A model generated the notes under the pieces. That model saw nothing but the letters and a program-made list of their open reading frames with translations, did no database searches and was not told the origin of the DNA. Shown here piece after piece: positions 10,921 through 24,361 of a stretch of DNA of 64,000 nt (position 1 is the first letter of the stretch; every line of letters starts with the position of its first letter). This DNA comes from Allacma fusca. Taxonomy: Eukaryota > Arthropoda > Collembola > Symphypleona > Sminthuridae. The translations under genes and the position numbers were made by a program. Location of the stretch: NCBI GenBank assembly GCA_947179485.1, contig OX359247.1, forward strand, positions 51,247,131-51,311,130, in the 5' to 3' direction.

Positions 10921-12039
10921 CTAATGCAGATTAACATCATTTAGCAACATATTACTTCGAAGTTGAACTGCTAGAATCTCATTCAAGCGCCTGTACGTTA
11001 TCCACAGTACAAATAAATCCAAGAACAGATCAATGATGATTGGAGTAATGCGTTGGAGGTTCAAGTCCAAGCACGTTGACCGGATGATAACTAAGGAAAT
11101 TCCATATATGATACCCACAAGACACCAGATAATCCAAGCTTTCAAAAGTCCCGTAATTTTCTAAAACATCAACCATTAATAATTACAATTTCAAAAAAAT
11201 CCTCTACACGGGAATAATAATTATTACAAAATCACCGAAGAGATTTTTGTAATTTAATCTTTATAAATATCTTATCACCAGCCTTGCCAGATCCTATTAA
11301 AAGAACCACACTGTACACTAAGTTGAGGGCTAAGTAGGCAATTATAAGGGATCCGAACATCAGGTCATAGTCCGCTGTAAAAAATAAAGATTTAAAAATC
11401 GTACATAATTATGCCTTGCAATTAAGACTCGTTAACTACGAACAACTGAAACGACTCTGTTAAATGATCATCCTGTCACATGCAACATTATTATGTTTAT
11501 ATTATTTTACTGCAAAATGATCTAACTCCACATTACGTCTCATCTTGTTGTGCCCTTCCTCTTTGATCTTCTCAATGGTTCTCTGTAATTCGAAGGACGT
11601 AAATCCAACGAGTGCCGAGTACTCCACCTACCACCAAAATAATGAAAGATAATTTTAAAAATTAAGCAAATTGTCCGGGGTCCCCACATTTTCCCTCCAA
11701 TAGAGAAATTGACCTTAAAAGTTAAACTTTTCCAGTGAGAGCTATCACTGTAGACTCTGAATGTAAATTAAAGCATATACGGCTTACTATTTTTATCAAA
11801 GAAATAATTTTGAGCCACCGTCCCGATCCGCAGCAAAATACTATTTTTTCTTCCATTTTTCAAAGATGTCCAGGGCGGGGGTCCCCGCTTAATTCAAACT
11901 CTTGCAGAGACGTAAATAAATGAAACTAATCCCCCAAAGCACTGTTGAAGCAACATGGTGCGAATTACTATTTGCAAACTTACATAAAATGTACAAACAC
12001 AGTCCCGAAACCAGGAAGCACCGGAGCTCTATAGTGCAT
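10921..12039 (-). CDS. Paralogue of the four-transmembrane protein, 5' end uncertain
   Basis: The last exon, 11160-10921, is clear. It starts after GTTTTAG with KITGLLKAWIIW, matching HIPGLMQAWIVW at the same exon position and phase in the 7782 gene, and carries two hydrophobic spans. Upstream exons are probable. Exon 11374-11283 (acceptor TTTTTTACAG) encodes a membrane span (MFGSLIIAYLALNLVYSVVL). Exon 11627-11537 (donor GTAATG, phase 1) encodes VEYSALVGFTSFELQ. A first exon, 12039-11984, encodes MHYRAPVLPGFGTVFVHF, echoing GWGTVII of the relative, and has donor GTAAGT. Two problems remain. The phase-compatible end of the third exon would need a GC-AG intron (AAG|GCTGGT), since the nearby GT donor breaks frame. 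The first exon's donor phase (2) does not fit the next exon (0). It is either a divergent working paralogue with a mis-modelled 5' end or a decaying copy. Function unknown. Confidence 0.6.
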
Positions 12040-13147
12040 TTTTAATTTGAGAAGGCCGTTCACCGCAATGGACGAGGAAGGAAATCAATTTGGTTTGACG
12101 GTTTCACTAATGGTTGTAGAGCTTCGGAGGGATTAGTCATCAATCATTGACATTAAGTGATTTTACATACTGCACGCTGTCTACTATTTCACAGGCATTT
12201 TTTAAACTCATTAAAAGTGGGTGAGATTTATTTTGAGCATTTGAGAATATTGAGCATTCCTTTGCTTGCATATAATTACACGCACCAACCAACATATGGA
12301 CATCTCCAGGTGTCTGTATTTAAGCCAGTGCGATCTGCCGTAGCTTGCACAACTGTCTTACAATTATCATCTAGTACAGGCTTTGTGACTGCTGCAATTA
12401 AGGAAATTGTGATTAGTTGAGGAACTGCGGCTTAAAAGTTCATTGCAATTATCTGTAGTGAACTTTTTTCAAGACCCACGCAGACATTGATGATATAGTA
12501 ATGACTATTAAATCGTGAGAGTTTCCCTCACTTGAATTCTATTTCAAGATGCATTTTTCTCGCTAACATAACACGCACCCATATACAACAGTACTTTTTG
12601 CGAGAGACTCCTCAAGACTAAAGGAAAAGCCATCCTAAATTCACGATTTGAGACTTCGTCAGTAGCTATTTGGTTTCTTCGGCGGTAGATGCTGCTGGGG
12701 ATTTAGTAACGTCAAACACACTTTCGCAATCCTATTTCTGTGTGTGAGTTAACAGGATTTTGACACAATGAATATGAATTCCTCTCAATTTAATGGGCAA
12801 CAGGTAGATAAATTGTTCACTCAACAGTGCTAGTACTACGACAAGAAACGTTACAATATTCCTACTAACTTAAAATACGTTCAAATTTAAGATTTTTTAA
12901 TTTACATAATTATATCTACTGTATCTGTAATTATAATATCAGTTGTTGACCCACTAGATTCGTCCATGCTAAAGAATGATAATTTAAACAAAAATACTAA
13001 AACTGAAGTAATTGAAAAGATCTTCACGTTTACTGCAATTTTTCCTTCGGATTTAAAAATTGTACCTTAAATTTTGTGCCCAAATGAAATCTGAGCAGGG
13101 GTTTCTTTTAATTCTAAACGAACAGACTGTTTTCCCCCTTCACGGAC
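12040..13147. other. Intergenic, nothing recognised
   Basis: 5' flank of the - strand membrane gene. An 87-codon frame at 12157-12420 (+) resembles nothing known and lacks splice or start context. Confidence 0.4.
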
Positions 13148-13151
13148 TATA

Positions 13152-13995
13152 TCGTCGGTGAAGAGGCAAAATGATCTAGGTGCATGATCGATTAGAATCA
13201 AAATGATCTACTTGCAGTTTCACTAAAGGCAAAATGATCTACTTGCATTGAATTTTAAAAGCAAAATGATCTAGATGCAGTTTTTCCTAAAAGCAAAATG
13301 ATCTAGATACAAATTATAATAAAAACAATATAAGTAAACACATTTTAATGCCGGTATACAAAAATGTGAGGTATTCAAAATCTTTTATATGTGCATTTAA
13401 TTCCCCAATGCCTTCCTTTCATTCTTTCAGTTACATTGAAAAAAATATATTGTCAATTATGATTTAACATTTGAAAATGATTCCGAATGTTATGATAATG
13501 GTGATGATCGTAAAATCGTAAAAGAAACTCCACGTTGAGAATTATTAAAGGGAAAACCAATTCAATGTGCACACTAACACATGAGCACACTGTGATTTTG
13601 AATCGTCTTTTAATTCGTCGATTTTAAAATAAATGAATATTGCAGTTTTCGTAACTAAAAATGTATTAGATGCAATAAGTGAAATTAATTTAGTTGCCGG
13701 AATGATCCTTAGTAATATCAAACAATTCAGAGAATATTAACCCCCAACCCAAGGTCAATTACAGTCATTGTTAGCCCTTATAAGCCACGTGTCCTCCTTA
13801 CAGATGCTATTTTTCTCACAAAAAAAATTAGGCCAGCACTTAGATCATTTTGCTTTTATGGAAAATTGTATGTAGATCATTTTACTTTTAAAGAGGCTTG
13901 CACCCAGTTCATTTTGCCTTTAGGGAAAAAGTTATGTAGATCATTTTGATTCTAATCGATTATGCACCTAGATCATTTTGCCTCTTCACCGACGA
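13152..13995. mobile_element. Foldback-like element, long form (844 bp)
   Basis: The two ends are long inverted repeats beginning TCGTCGGTGAAGAGGCAAAA. Each arm consists of several direct sub-repeats of about 25-33 bp sharing the core CAAAATGATCTAGATGCA (left arm about 13165-13320, right arm about 13845-13985, mirror orientation). The left flank is TATA, the right TATG, so the target duplication is unclear. The centre is unique AT-rich DNA without a transposase. Arms of tandem sub-repeats are the hallmark of Foldback/Galileo-style elements, but no relationship can be proved here. Confidence 0.75.
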
Positions 13996-14021
13996 TATGT
14001 AGATACATACTTGAGGATATA

Positions 14022-14096
14022 GTCGTTGAAGAGGCAAAATGATCTATGGCCTATGCTTTTGAACAGGATGTAGATCATTTCCCCTCTTCAGTGAGG
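14022..14096. mobile_element. Minimal copy of the Foldback-like element (75 bp)
   Basis: The left end GTCGTTGAAGAGGCAAAATG and right end (complement TCCTCACTGAAGAGGGGAAA) are diverged versions of the ends at 13152-13995, with one sub-repeat per arm and about 20 bp between them. It lies only 26 bp beyond the long copy, so it may derive from it or be a nested insertion near it. Confidence 0.65.
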
Positions 14097-15408
14097 ATAT
14101 GCTCTTTACAGCCAATCTTCCTGTCTTGAGTGGAAATTCATGCTAAATGTACACAAGTTACGAACAATTATTATAGATCCCATTTCCAGGAGCATTTCTT
14201 CTTGTACATGAAAGTCCTTGGAAGTACTTTTCCAAGAAGCTTTGATTTATTTTGTTTATGCAACAGTAAATACAATCCCTTGTGTATTTTTGAGAGCATA
14301 ATATGAATCTTAAGAGTAGTAGTCTAACCTGAAGCTATCTGATAAAGAAATTGCGTGGCAATCCCCAGAATTTTTCTAGTCCTTCCCTACTTTTCCTACA
14401 ATTTCAACTTTCAAATATATAATGTCTAAAAAGCTATTTCTCAAACTCAAATCCAAGCTTAAGGCGACTGAAAATATCCCATATTGTATGACACTGGAGC
14501 TAATAATTCTCTCAGAAAAGAATTCAACACAGTTCAATGACAATTCCCTTCCAAATGTATTTTTTTTCAAAGGGGAAGGAATTAGCCTTCAGTCAAGGAC
14601 TTATGTATCTTCCTCTATTCCTATTCTGTACATGGCAATAACTGGAAATTTTACGGAAAATACATTTTGAAATCCTGCTTTTAAGAATTCTGCTCGGGAA
14701 TTTCTTTTTCGAGGTCAAATCCCTTCAAGTAAGTGGAAATACAGGGAATTTTTGTAAATTGTATTAAATAACATTATCAGGATGTCGTTGGTGTAAATCA
14801 CAATGTAAATTGAACTCATTCAGAATAAACGTAAGGCACTCCTAAATACAAATTCATCTTATATCTATACTATGCTTCTTAACCGGTGGTTTTTTTTATT
14901 ACACTGACATATATGTACGTAGCTTTATACTACTGTATTAAAATAAATCCTCGCTATTAAAATTTGTAAGGAGTATAATAATAATTATGATTTGCATACA
15001 AATGATTAAATTAGTGAGTGAGGTTCCTCAAGTGTTCTGTCTCCATAGAAATGGATATCTGGGAAATGAGAAATTTACAAGAGAAATTGAAGGAGTGGAT
15101 ACTTTCAAGTAAGTAATTCTGAGGGCGTATGGTATGTGTAGGAAAAACAGGCTAGAATGATTTCCCCTTGATTCCCTTAACTACACCCACAAGGCTCGGT
15201 TGGATTAAATAGTTTGAAAATGGAAAGGAGAATCTACGTGGATTTGGAGTATTTTGGAGGTTCCTCTCATGAGAGTCCAGTGCTTGTCCTCAGATTAGAG
15301 TATAAATGGGCTTTCTTCTCAATCACTTTCCCCAAGATCTATAGTTGACGGGTTGCTGGTTTGGGCGGGATTAGGGCCAGAGCAAGGTTGGAGATTGTGA
15401 GTGTGTGT

Positions 15409-15447
<39 letters not shown>

Positions 15448-16162
15448 TGTGCACAGTGCACACACTCTGTAGAAGAGCACTTGTAATATCCAGAAAATTT
15501 AATTTCATATAATATCATATGCTTTTATAAGGGAAAGAATAACATTGGGGCGTCTGGGAACGTATCAAAATATTTTTGCCCCCAATGGGAAAATACTCCT
15601 AGGTGAGGGTCTGGCACAGGAAGAGTACACTGTAAGGAGTCACGGAACTCATGGGAAGGTAAGGATTGAACCTTACACATGCAGGGCTTGTATTAGTTTG
15701 CATAAGCCTCTCTATCTCATGAACTCAACTGCGGATTACGATTACTCTCACACTCCACAGACGCCTTTGAAAACTCACTCCTTCCACTATTTAAATGCTT
15801 ATAACTTTCTATTAAAAATCCCTTTCTATTCCCCAAGCCTGTATTTCTTTCCTAACTCTTTTCTAAGTTCCCAGAAAGTACAAAGTACGGTGGAGCTCCA
15901 TTGTGACAGGCTCCCTTATGTATGTATGTCTGCTCCCTTATTTGTTTATTAGCCTCACATGACCTTACCATATTCACATTTACCTTGTATTTGTATCTGC
16001 AGAGCCCAAGTCAGTTCTACCATGAAGAATGTGTATTACAGGAAAATCAATGGTATTGTATGTTCAGGACTTGGGGTTACCTCAGAAGGGTGTTCCAGGA
16101 AAGGGGGTGGACTGTACACAGCTAGAGCTAGGCACATGTCAGACGTAGTCAGTTTGGCGAGG
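14097..16162. other. Non-coding stretch with a TG microsatellite
   Basis: A TG run at 15396-15452 is the only clear structure. A 135-codon frame at 15545-15952 (+) shows no domain, starts mid-sequence and has no homologous look, so it is not called as a gene. Confidence 0.4.
15396..15452. repeat. TG dinucleotide microsatellite
   Basis: About 28 TG units with a few interruptions (GTGAGTG, GTTTGTG). Confidence 0.95.
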
Positions 16163-16199
16163 ACATGTAGTGTCCTTACATTTGCATAAAGGGAAAAAA
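16163..16199 (+). repeat. Left copy of a direct repeat flanking the 16.5-kb minisatellite
   Basis: CATGTAGTGTCCTTACATTT continues to GCATAAAGGGAAAAAAG. A nearly identical copy lies in the same orientation at 17014-17049; weaker likeness extends a further 25 bp upstream of both copies. Confidence 0.8.
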
Positions 16200-16451
16200 G
16201 TAAGTACAATTTACAGTTCCACTGCTCTGGATATAACAACTCTCCAAATTCACATCTATATGTTGATTACAAAGATGGAATTTTGAACCAACGTTCAGAG
16301 TACAGTAGAAGTTGTTCGTAGGGGCCTGCAATGATGCTTTAGTTATGTTGGCTCGTTTTTTTGCAGCATTACCATTGGTGTATATATCTGTACTGTGGAC
16401 TTAGTCTTTACGTGCAATACCAGAAGCAGGGACATTGGTTTTACTGTAGGG

Positions 16452-16856
16452 CACTGTTCCGATGCAGGAGACTCCTTTATAAGTCACTGTTCCGATGCAA
16501 GAGCCTTTCTAAATGTACTGTTCCGATGCACGAGCCTATATAAAGGCACTGTTCCGATGTATGAGACTCATTTCTAAGGACACTGTTCCGATGTATGAGA
16601 CTCATTTCTAAGGACACTGTTCCGATGTACGAGACTCATTCCTAAAGACACTATTCCGATGTACGAGACTCATTCCTAAGGACACTGTTCCGATGTATGA
16701 GACTCATTCCTAAGGACACTGTTCCGATGTACGAGACTCATTCCTAAACACACTATTCCGATGTACGAGACTCATTCCTAAAGACACTATTCCGATGTAC
16801 GAGACTCAATCCTGAAGACACTATTCCGATGTACGAGACTCATTCCTAAGGACACT
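16452..16856 (+). repeat. 34-bp minisatellite, about 12 copies
   Basis: Tandem units carry the core CACTGTTCCGATGTACGAGA and continue with CTCATTCCTAAGGA. The first three copies are shorter and more diverged (GATGCAGGAG, GATGCAAGAG, GATGCACGAG), the middle and right copies are nearly uniform, so expansion went on towards the right. Open frames across it are by-products. Confidence 0.95.
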
Positions 16857-17013
16857 TTTCCTATAGAGGGAAAATCAATTGGAAAAATAATGTCAAGTAG
16901 CAGAACGTTACTCTTTCTCGTCATAAGAGAATCTTCGCAGGGTATGAGAGTGCAGAGGGTCTACTGTAGAGCTCTCCTTAGGGAAACGTGAGGCGGAGTC
17001 AGAATGCCGAGTT

Positions 17014-17049
17014 CATGTAGTGTCCTTAGATTTGCATAAAGGGAAAAAA
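17014..17049 (+). repeat. Right copy of the direct repeat flanking the minisatellite
   Basis: It matches 16163-16199 at all but one or two positions (TTAGATTT instead of TTACATTT), 815 bp after the first copy. Confidence 0.8.
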
Positions 17050-20000
17050 TGTTGGAGTAAATTCGAGCTTAAGAACCTTTCCCCCGTAAATCTAGATTTA
17101 ACGCTGGGAAAGCATGACTCGTTCCCTTCCTCGAAATCTCCTCTTACCTCTTCAGCTTAAAGTTAATATTGGAGGACGGAGAGAAGGAAGGGATTTCACA
17201 GGGAGAAACAAAACGGTGAGCGTTGATTCAACAAAAAGAAATTAGCTATAGAATTCGATCGTCTGTCTTCCATCTCCTCCATCTCCTTCCACCTTTTACC
17301 TAAAATCAGCTCTTGAGATAAGGGAGCCTCTCGGGACCGAGAGGTTTTTCTCTCCTGAAAAAATATCGTTCCTTACACGTATGTATGTAGATACGTACAT
17401 ATGTAGATCATAGCACACACTCCTGGATCCATACGTGCATATATGCATAGTTTTTAACACTCTTTTGCTCATATGAGGAGGGGAATGTCGTTCCTCTGTA
17501 CATACTTAGTTGATTTGGCATGTACGCAATATTTGATGACTCTACGTTGACTCTGCCATGCACACGATCTCGTCAGAAGTACATAGCGCGAAATTGAGAG
17601 ACCTTTTTCCGACTCGTCTTACAAATTCAAAAAAAAAAATCTTCCTAACAAAGAAGCCTTTGAATTAACCAGGCTTTCAAATTCCAAGTGCAGGTCTGAA
17701 AAAGCTAAGCAATTTAAAAGCCTGTAAGAAAACTTGCTAGTCAAATTGTGTATATTACTCAAAGACAAATTGTGCATATGTGAGGATATGTCTCGGCATG
17801 CTTTTAAAAACCATGGATGTATTTACGTTTGTCATTCCTGGTACCCCCCAATGGATTTGTCCCCTTTGCTCATTGTCAGTCTAACATACAAAATGGTACA
17901 ACTATACCTGTAATAATTGTACGCTACAAAAAATATTGCTTCTCTTAGTTGGATGACATTTTAAAAAATTCCCTTGAATTAAGCCCCAATTGTTTTTATT
18001 TATTGTAAAATAATTTTGACTCACAATTTATCCACAACTTTAAAATTTGTTGGGTACTTTCTAGGAAATAGGGGTAAGATATTTTACTGCTGCTCTCCCT
18101 CAGCTGGGCTAAAAGCTATACAAATATATAGGGAAAGCTTTTCCGGGACCTGGAATGCCTGTACGAAAGTGTTCCGGAGATGTATGGAAAGAACGTCTGG
18201 GAACAAATGAGATCCATCCTACCCACATTGATTTCCTATTTGGTATTAAACTTGCACTTTTAATTTAAAATCAGTCCCAAAAGTGCCGTTCACTTTGCTC
18301 CTCTTTCCCTCCATACTCTCCGATCACCTGCTCTTTCTCACGTCTTCCCTCACACGAATGTTAATAGCCCCAGTTTAGACTTCGTGTTAGTCTTAAAAAA
18401 ACATGGAGGTAGTTTAACACCCATTCCTGTACTTTTTGCTTACTCTCAAAACTCCCATGAAAAGGAGCAGTTTGCGTGCTCATACTTTACATATATGTAG
18501 GGACATCCACCCTTGTATGTACCTATACTTATATATGTACATATCTCCCAACCCCAATATATGCCCTCACTTAAGCCCACAGTTACTTTTACATTTTACT
18601 TTCCTCGCTCATAAAAAGACCTGCTAATAGTTCCCCATTTGACTGGCCTTAGAATTCCTTTATTGTAATTACAGGTCATTTACTACATAGGAAAAGTCCG
18701 TTATTACTCTTAATGCACAGGACAGATAAGGAATGCTCAAGTTTCCCTCCTTGTGACAATTTTTTTGTTTTTTTGACACACAACATTTATTTATACTTGA
18801 CATATCTACATATGTACGAGAGAAAGCTAAAGCTCAAAAGTTGAGAACGTCTCTCCAGCAAGTTACATTCAAATCTGTGTCCAACAGGAATGTATTTTAC
18901 CTCCAAATTGGGCTCTAAATTGTTTACAAGGACTTCATATGTTTTACAAGTTTATGGCAAACTTTTAACAAACTGAGCCATTGACTACCTACACTTTGAA
19001 TCTTCCTAGGTTTTTGTTTCTTTTTGGGAGAAAGTTCATTTGCTAGGGAACATTTTACTAAAGTACAATTTTACATTTTTTGCTCCCTTCAAAAAGATTT
19101 AATTTCTTGTTTAAGATTTTTCACTCCTTCGTTCACCCTTTGAGACAGGAAATATTATAACATGACTTTGGAAAAATGTAAGTAATTTTAAAACGTTAAG
19201 AATAAAATTTCGTAGCAATTCGGGGAATTAAATATCCTGTGTGATTACTGCATCTGTAAGGAACCGCGATGGGAAAATGATTTGCGTTAGATTGTAATTA
19301 CGTACAAATAGTGTATTTATATTGATATTAAGCAATGGACATTGCTTACTTGAAGCTACTCCTTTCCTGGGGAATTAAAACTGGACCTGGGACTATGGAG
19401 AGGAGAAATGTTTTCTGATAAAGAAGGAGGTAAAAGTAATAAAGATGAAATCTACTTTTTTGATAATCCCTCACGAGAGCTCTCCCTTTTTCTTGACACA
19501 CCTGAGACATTTTAGGGCCGACCTTTGGCTCCATAACTACATGAGGCATGACAAGCCTAATGGGAATTCCTTCCTCCACCTCCCTTCATGTCAGTCCTCA
19601 ATTATTACCTCTCTGAGAACCCCAGCCTTGCAATTACATCCGTAATTTACAAGCGTTTCTTGTAATGAAAGGACGGGGATTATTAAGACCACTCGTGTCT
19701 ATAAAATTTCCCTGTATAAATAAAATGGACGCCATTCCGATGGAGATTCCTATCTTAGCTCTTAACATTTTCCTCAAAAAAAATCCCTCTCTCTCTCTCT
19801 CATCGGGGATCTGACATGGGAAGTATTTTTGTAGACTTTTAAAGGCTCTACATAAATGTTTTTGTTTTAAAGGGCTGGATTTGACTTTAAGGGGAAACTG
19901 TGTGTAACTCCGATAAAAAAAATATGTACTAGGGATTACAATTGGGAGTAAAAAGCCGCTCTGTGTGAAATTCTATCCACTATGGGGGAAAAAATGGGAA

Positions 20001-23000
20001 TTAATTTTAAAGGAGAAAGTGAGTATTTTTGGAGGAAAGGGAAAGGTTTGGGGGATAATGTGCTTTTAAGTCGTTTCTGAACGTGGGTTCGCGTGCTGGT
20101 CCTCGTTCCTCTCAACAACGTCTACGGAGGGGACGGTGAGGAGGAAATATGGAAAGCATAACTGTGTGAACTCTGGCTCTTGATTAGAGGGTCAGATGAG
20201 TAAAAAAATCCTCTCTCCCCTCCATTACTTACAACGTATTATTTTCTCCTTGGTAATTCCTTCCTCCAGGACATACTACTACAAGCCTCGTTTCATATCC
20301 ATACTAAATCATTGGGACGATTGTTTCTGGGAGGGGTATGGATGCATAATCTACAAGGTGGCAACAAATCTTTTATTATTTTTCTTACTTCTTTTTAAAA
20401 CAAATAAAAATTGCAAAAATAACGCAGGGAATCAAAAATGAATGGGAAATTGACCACTACCAATTTTAAACCGTAATTTCTAATCCAGTGGTGAAATAAA
20501 TAGTCCTGATAAAAGTCATTGAAATTCGAAACAATTACTCAAAATTTTGCTTTACTGTAGTAGAGACTTTACTTAAAAAGAAAATGTAAATTCCCAGGAA
20601 AGAGCCAGAATTTTAAGTTAATTTTCCAGCCATTGATGCCAAAAAAACTTACCTGGTTCAATACGTATTTTTTAAACAAATTGGGTTAAAAATTGAGGGA
20701 ATAGGTTATTTTTGAGCTTATTCATTTTGTTTGAAGGGTTCAGGGTGAGAAGGATTTATTGAGGGGACCTTGTACCCCTCCAGGTTTACACTCCTCCATA
20801 TATGTACAATGTTAAAAATAACACGTAATCTTCATGTTTTCTATTTGGGAATGCAAAGCCTTCCGTCTGAAATAGTTTTTAGTTGAAATTAACTGAATAT
20901 TACGTTAATGGAGTCACGCAATACTTCCCCTCCTCCCGCGCTTTTACTTTTACTTTCAAGAATTGACAGCTCCAGTATTCCTTTGACTCCTTTTATTTCC
21001 CCGCCGTAACAAAATAAATACATTCGGGATCGACTACACAGGCTCATCCATCATTTTCATATGTTCGTTTGTACTGGAGAACCATTTTCTAGGCTTTATT
21101 GAAACCTTAGAACAAAAGTGATACGGCTGACTCAGATCCAAAATATGATTGTACTTTGTGATCGAATACGTTTATTGTTACGTATTACAGTACACACAGG
21201 TGTACAGTGCACTCTGTCCATAAATATACCCCGAACAGCATAACAAATTTACGGACACAAAATACTCTTATGAAGAGAAAATTAAACATTTGCATTTAAC
21301 CGGAAGATGCCCGTTTAATTTACTTGAGAAAATATCAAGCTCTTTTAGGAATCCCTGATATAAAGCGATGGTATATACAGGACGGAGCAGTTTAGCATAT
21401 TTGTATGAAAACAACCGGGGGATTTTAGTACCCTCGTAAAACTGTTCAGGGCCTGAGTAACTAAAACTTTCTGTAGTTGTAAAATGTGATACAGTGACAG
21501 GCCTTACATATAAGCCTTCCTGCTCGAACAAACTTTAACTCAGATGCTGTTCCAAGGAGGAAATTAGCATGGTCGTAAATAGGGAAATGTCCAAATATTT
21601 TTGGAACTGGAGAGAAAGTCCCAGGAAAAAAAAACCTCCTAAATTGTAGGAGTGTGTGTCTTAACAAAAATAATTTTGGACTAGCTTCAGTGAGTTCAAG
21701 TATTTTTCATCAAGTTTAAATTCTTGTCTTTAAATAATTATTATGATAACCAAATCCTGATTTTTTTATATTTCGTGTCAATTAAATCCTTGCTTAATTT
21801 CTACCGTAGTCTATGTCAGTTATAAATTAAAGGTCAAGAATTACAAACCCATCTCATACTAAAAATAAGTTTAAGTCAAGCCCAGGTCATGTTTATTTAT
21901 GTTAATGTCAACCTCGAGTGAAGTTCAAGTTTGAATGAAATCCTAGCTTGGAAATTGTGAGCGTGGAAATACATGACCCAGACGAGGGGTAGAGGAAATG
22001 CAAAAGGTGCTAATTGAGCTTAGAAAGTAACGCCTGGATTTACTTCCACTATAGTTTAGACATTTGACTTGAGTAGTAAATCTTGTTTCATTTGTGTACA
22101 CGTAGTATGTATCTCGGGTTACAAGGGGTCTACTATAATTACATGATAGACGGGCCTATATACATATGTAACTCCCTAAAAAACATTGGATGTAGAGGAT
22201 GTCGGGAGAGTTGGGAAAGTGACGGAGCACTTGATCCAACCTGACCAAGATTTACAGACTTGAAGTGGAGGGTTTGGATTTTGTTCAGGGAATAAATCAA
22301 AAGTTTCAAAACTCATTAGCGTAAAGGAGGAACAAGTTTAAGAATTGCAATAAATTCCATTTTACGAGCGAAAGTCCTTTAAATTCATTTTGTTCCGTAT
22401 GTTGCCCATGCAAAGGGAGGACTGCTTTATGGATCCATACACATGTTCCCCTCTACCTTATAGCCCTGTTTATTTCCCTCTCCTAAATGCACACTATTTC
22501 CTCTTTCCCCTCCTATAACAAGAGAAATACGAGCTATTTCCTATCGTTCCGGGTCAAGCCAGGCACACATGCATATCTCCATAGTATATCTACGTATATA
22601 CATACATAGGGGGAAAAGGTAGGAAAAAAATAAGGTGAAATTGAATTTCATCCCTGCCAAGCCTTGCCATATTTTTAAGAGCCTGCTTTCAATTCCTTCA
22701 CAACTGTCCCTAACTACACATGGCATTTGGTGAAGGAGCAAAAATCTCTGAGAATTTCAATAAGTCAATAGGTTTTTTTTACCTTCATAGCTTTGGCAAC
22801 TTTTACCATCTGAAGAGGCGGGTGTGAGTGGGAAGGGAAGTCAAAGAGACAGGAGAAGTGAAAGTTTCATTGAGTAAACCTTCCATGAAAATACCAGGTG
22901 ACAAGAAGCATTGATAGCCCCTTGAGATCCTCAAAGGCTCCCTCTAAAATTTATGATTTCCCTTTTTTACAAAATATTCTCTCACGGATTTTCTGAAATT

Positions 23001-24361
23001 TAAATTTCGGACCTGGGTCAATATTTCTGGTCTCATGAGTCAATAATAATTGGACACAGTGATGTTTTTTAGTAAGGAAATCAATTTAATTATTTTATTA
23101 CATGTTAGGAGACTGCCCTTGATGTATGAAATCAAATTGATGACTTATTAAAAATTGACTCTAATTTATGCTTAATTTAAATTTGGTAAGAGACTTAAAT
23201 AAAGATTTTGTTACTGACGTTATAATTTGTGGTGCATATTATAATATGCCTAATCGAAGTTAGGAATAAATTTAACTGTCATTTCTGTATTGTAATTTGT
23301 TAAATTAGGTCAGTGGTGTGAATGCTAGTTAATAAATAAATAAAAAAATCAATGAACCGGGAATGAAATATTTTTGGACTACATTGGGCTTAATTTAGAA
23401 GTCATCAGGGGGGGGGGTCAAAATACTTCTTGGACCACTACAGAGGTGAAGTCTTGGAGTTTAATATCTGGGAGAGTACAGATATAGTGCTTCTACTTTC
23501 TACAGTTGGATGGAAGCTAAAGTGAATATTTTTTTATGAAAAAGGACGTTTTCTCTTGGAGGAAGATATCCATGGAGTGAGAGATAGGGAAAGATAGAGA
23601 CGAGAGACAGAGCGGAGAAAGCTCTTGAGCTACATGAGTGTCAAGGTTGTTGAAGAGTCAGAGCTCTCACAGAAATAATGTTCCTTTTATATGCTTTCTC
23701 TCTGTCTCTCCTTCCAATGACTTCATTTCTTCATCTCTCCTTGCCCGCGTGTAAACTCTGGAATTTTCAAAGGTAAACATTATTCCTTTTTGAATACAAA
23801 CAAAACGATAAGCTCCTGGATGGGTGCTTCAGTCGGATCTGCAAGAATTGATGTGGTAAACAGGTGCGTCTGCACATTTCATTGGCTAAGGAGCAAAGTG
23901 AAGATTTCCAAGCTTTACTAAAGTCTCAGGGCACATCTTCATCCTACATTTCAAATTGAAATGAAGTCGGGCCAAAGGGAATAACAATATGTGGCTGTCT
24001 TATTGTGCAAACCAATATGTAGGATAATATGAAGAAAGTTCGCAATAACTTTTTACAAAGTATTTACGTACAAGTCATTGAGGCATTGAATTACAATATT
24101 TCAACCTTTCCTCTCCCCTAAAATATTTACTTCCTTGTCCGTTGCAGCAATTTTTCGTGACATTGTTCATACTTTTACTTAATAATCTTTCCAGTCTGCC
24201 CACACACAGTGTAATTCTTACGTGACCAAACATGTACATACATACATAGCATTGTCACATAAGTCAGTTTTATTTTCCTTGCAGGGCAGGCATAAAGATT
24301 TCCTCCAGGTATAAAAAGTTACATGTTGTCAAAGAGCCACATGCATTGGATGCAATTTCCA
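17050..24361. other. Long gene-free stretch
   Basis: AT-rich DNA with many TATGTATGTACATA-type short runs, a TC run at about 19788-19802 and a G tract at 23408-23417. All open frames are under 90 codons, overlap in several frames, and lack recognisable domains. CAAGTT-type sequence occurs at 21690-21950. I see no gene. Confidence 0.45.
21690..21950 (+). repeat. Diverged CAAGTT-type repeat
   Basis: Motifs such as GAGTTCAAGTA, ATCAAGTTTAA, AGTCAAGCCCAGGTCATG and GAAGTTCAAGTTTG recur without regular spacing, like an old copy of the family that forms clean arrays at 52-64 kb. Confidence 0.5.

Noticed and set aside
15545-15952. 135-codon + strand frame
   Set aside because: It has no domain, no splice context and overlapping frames; chance is more likely.
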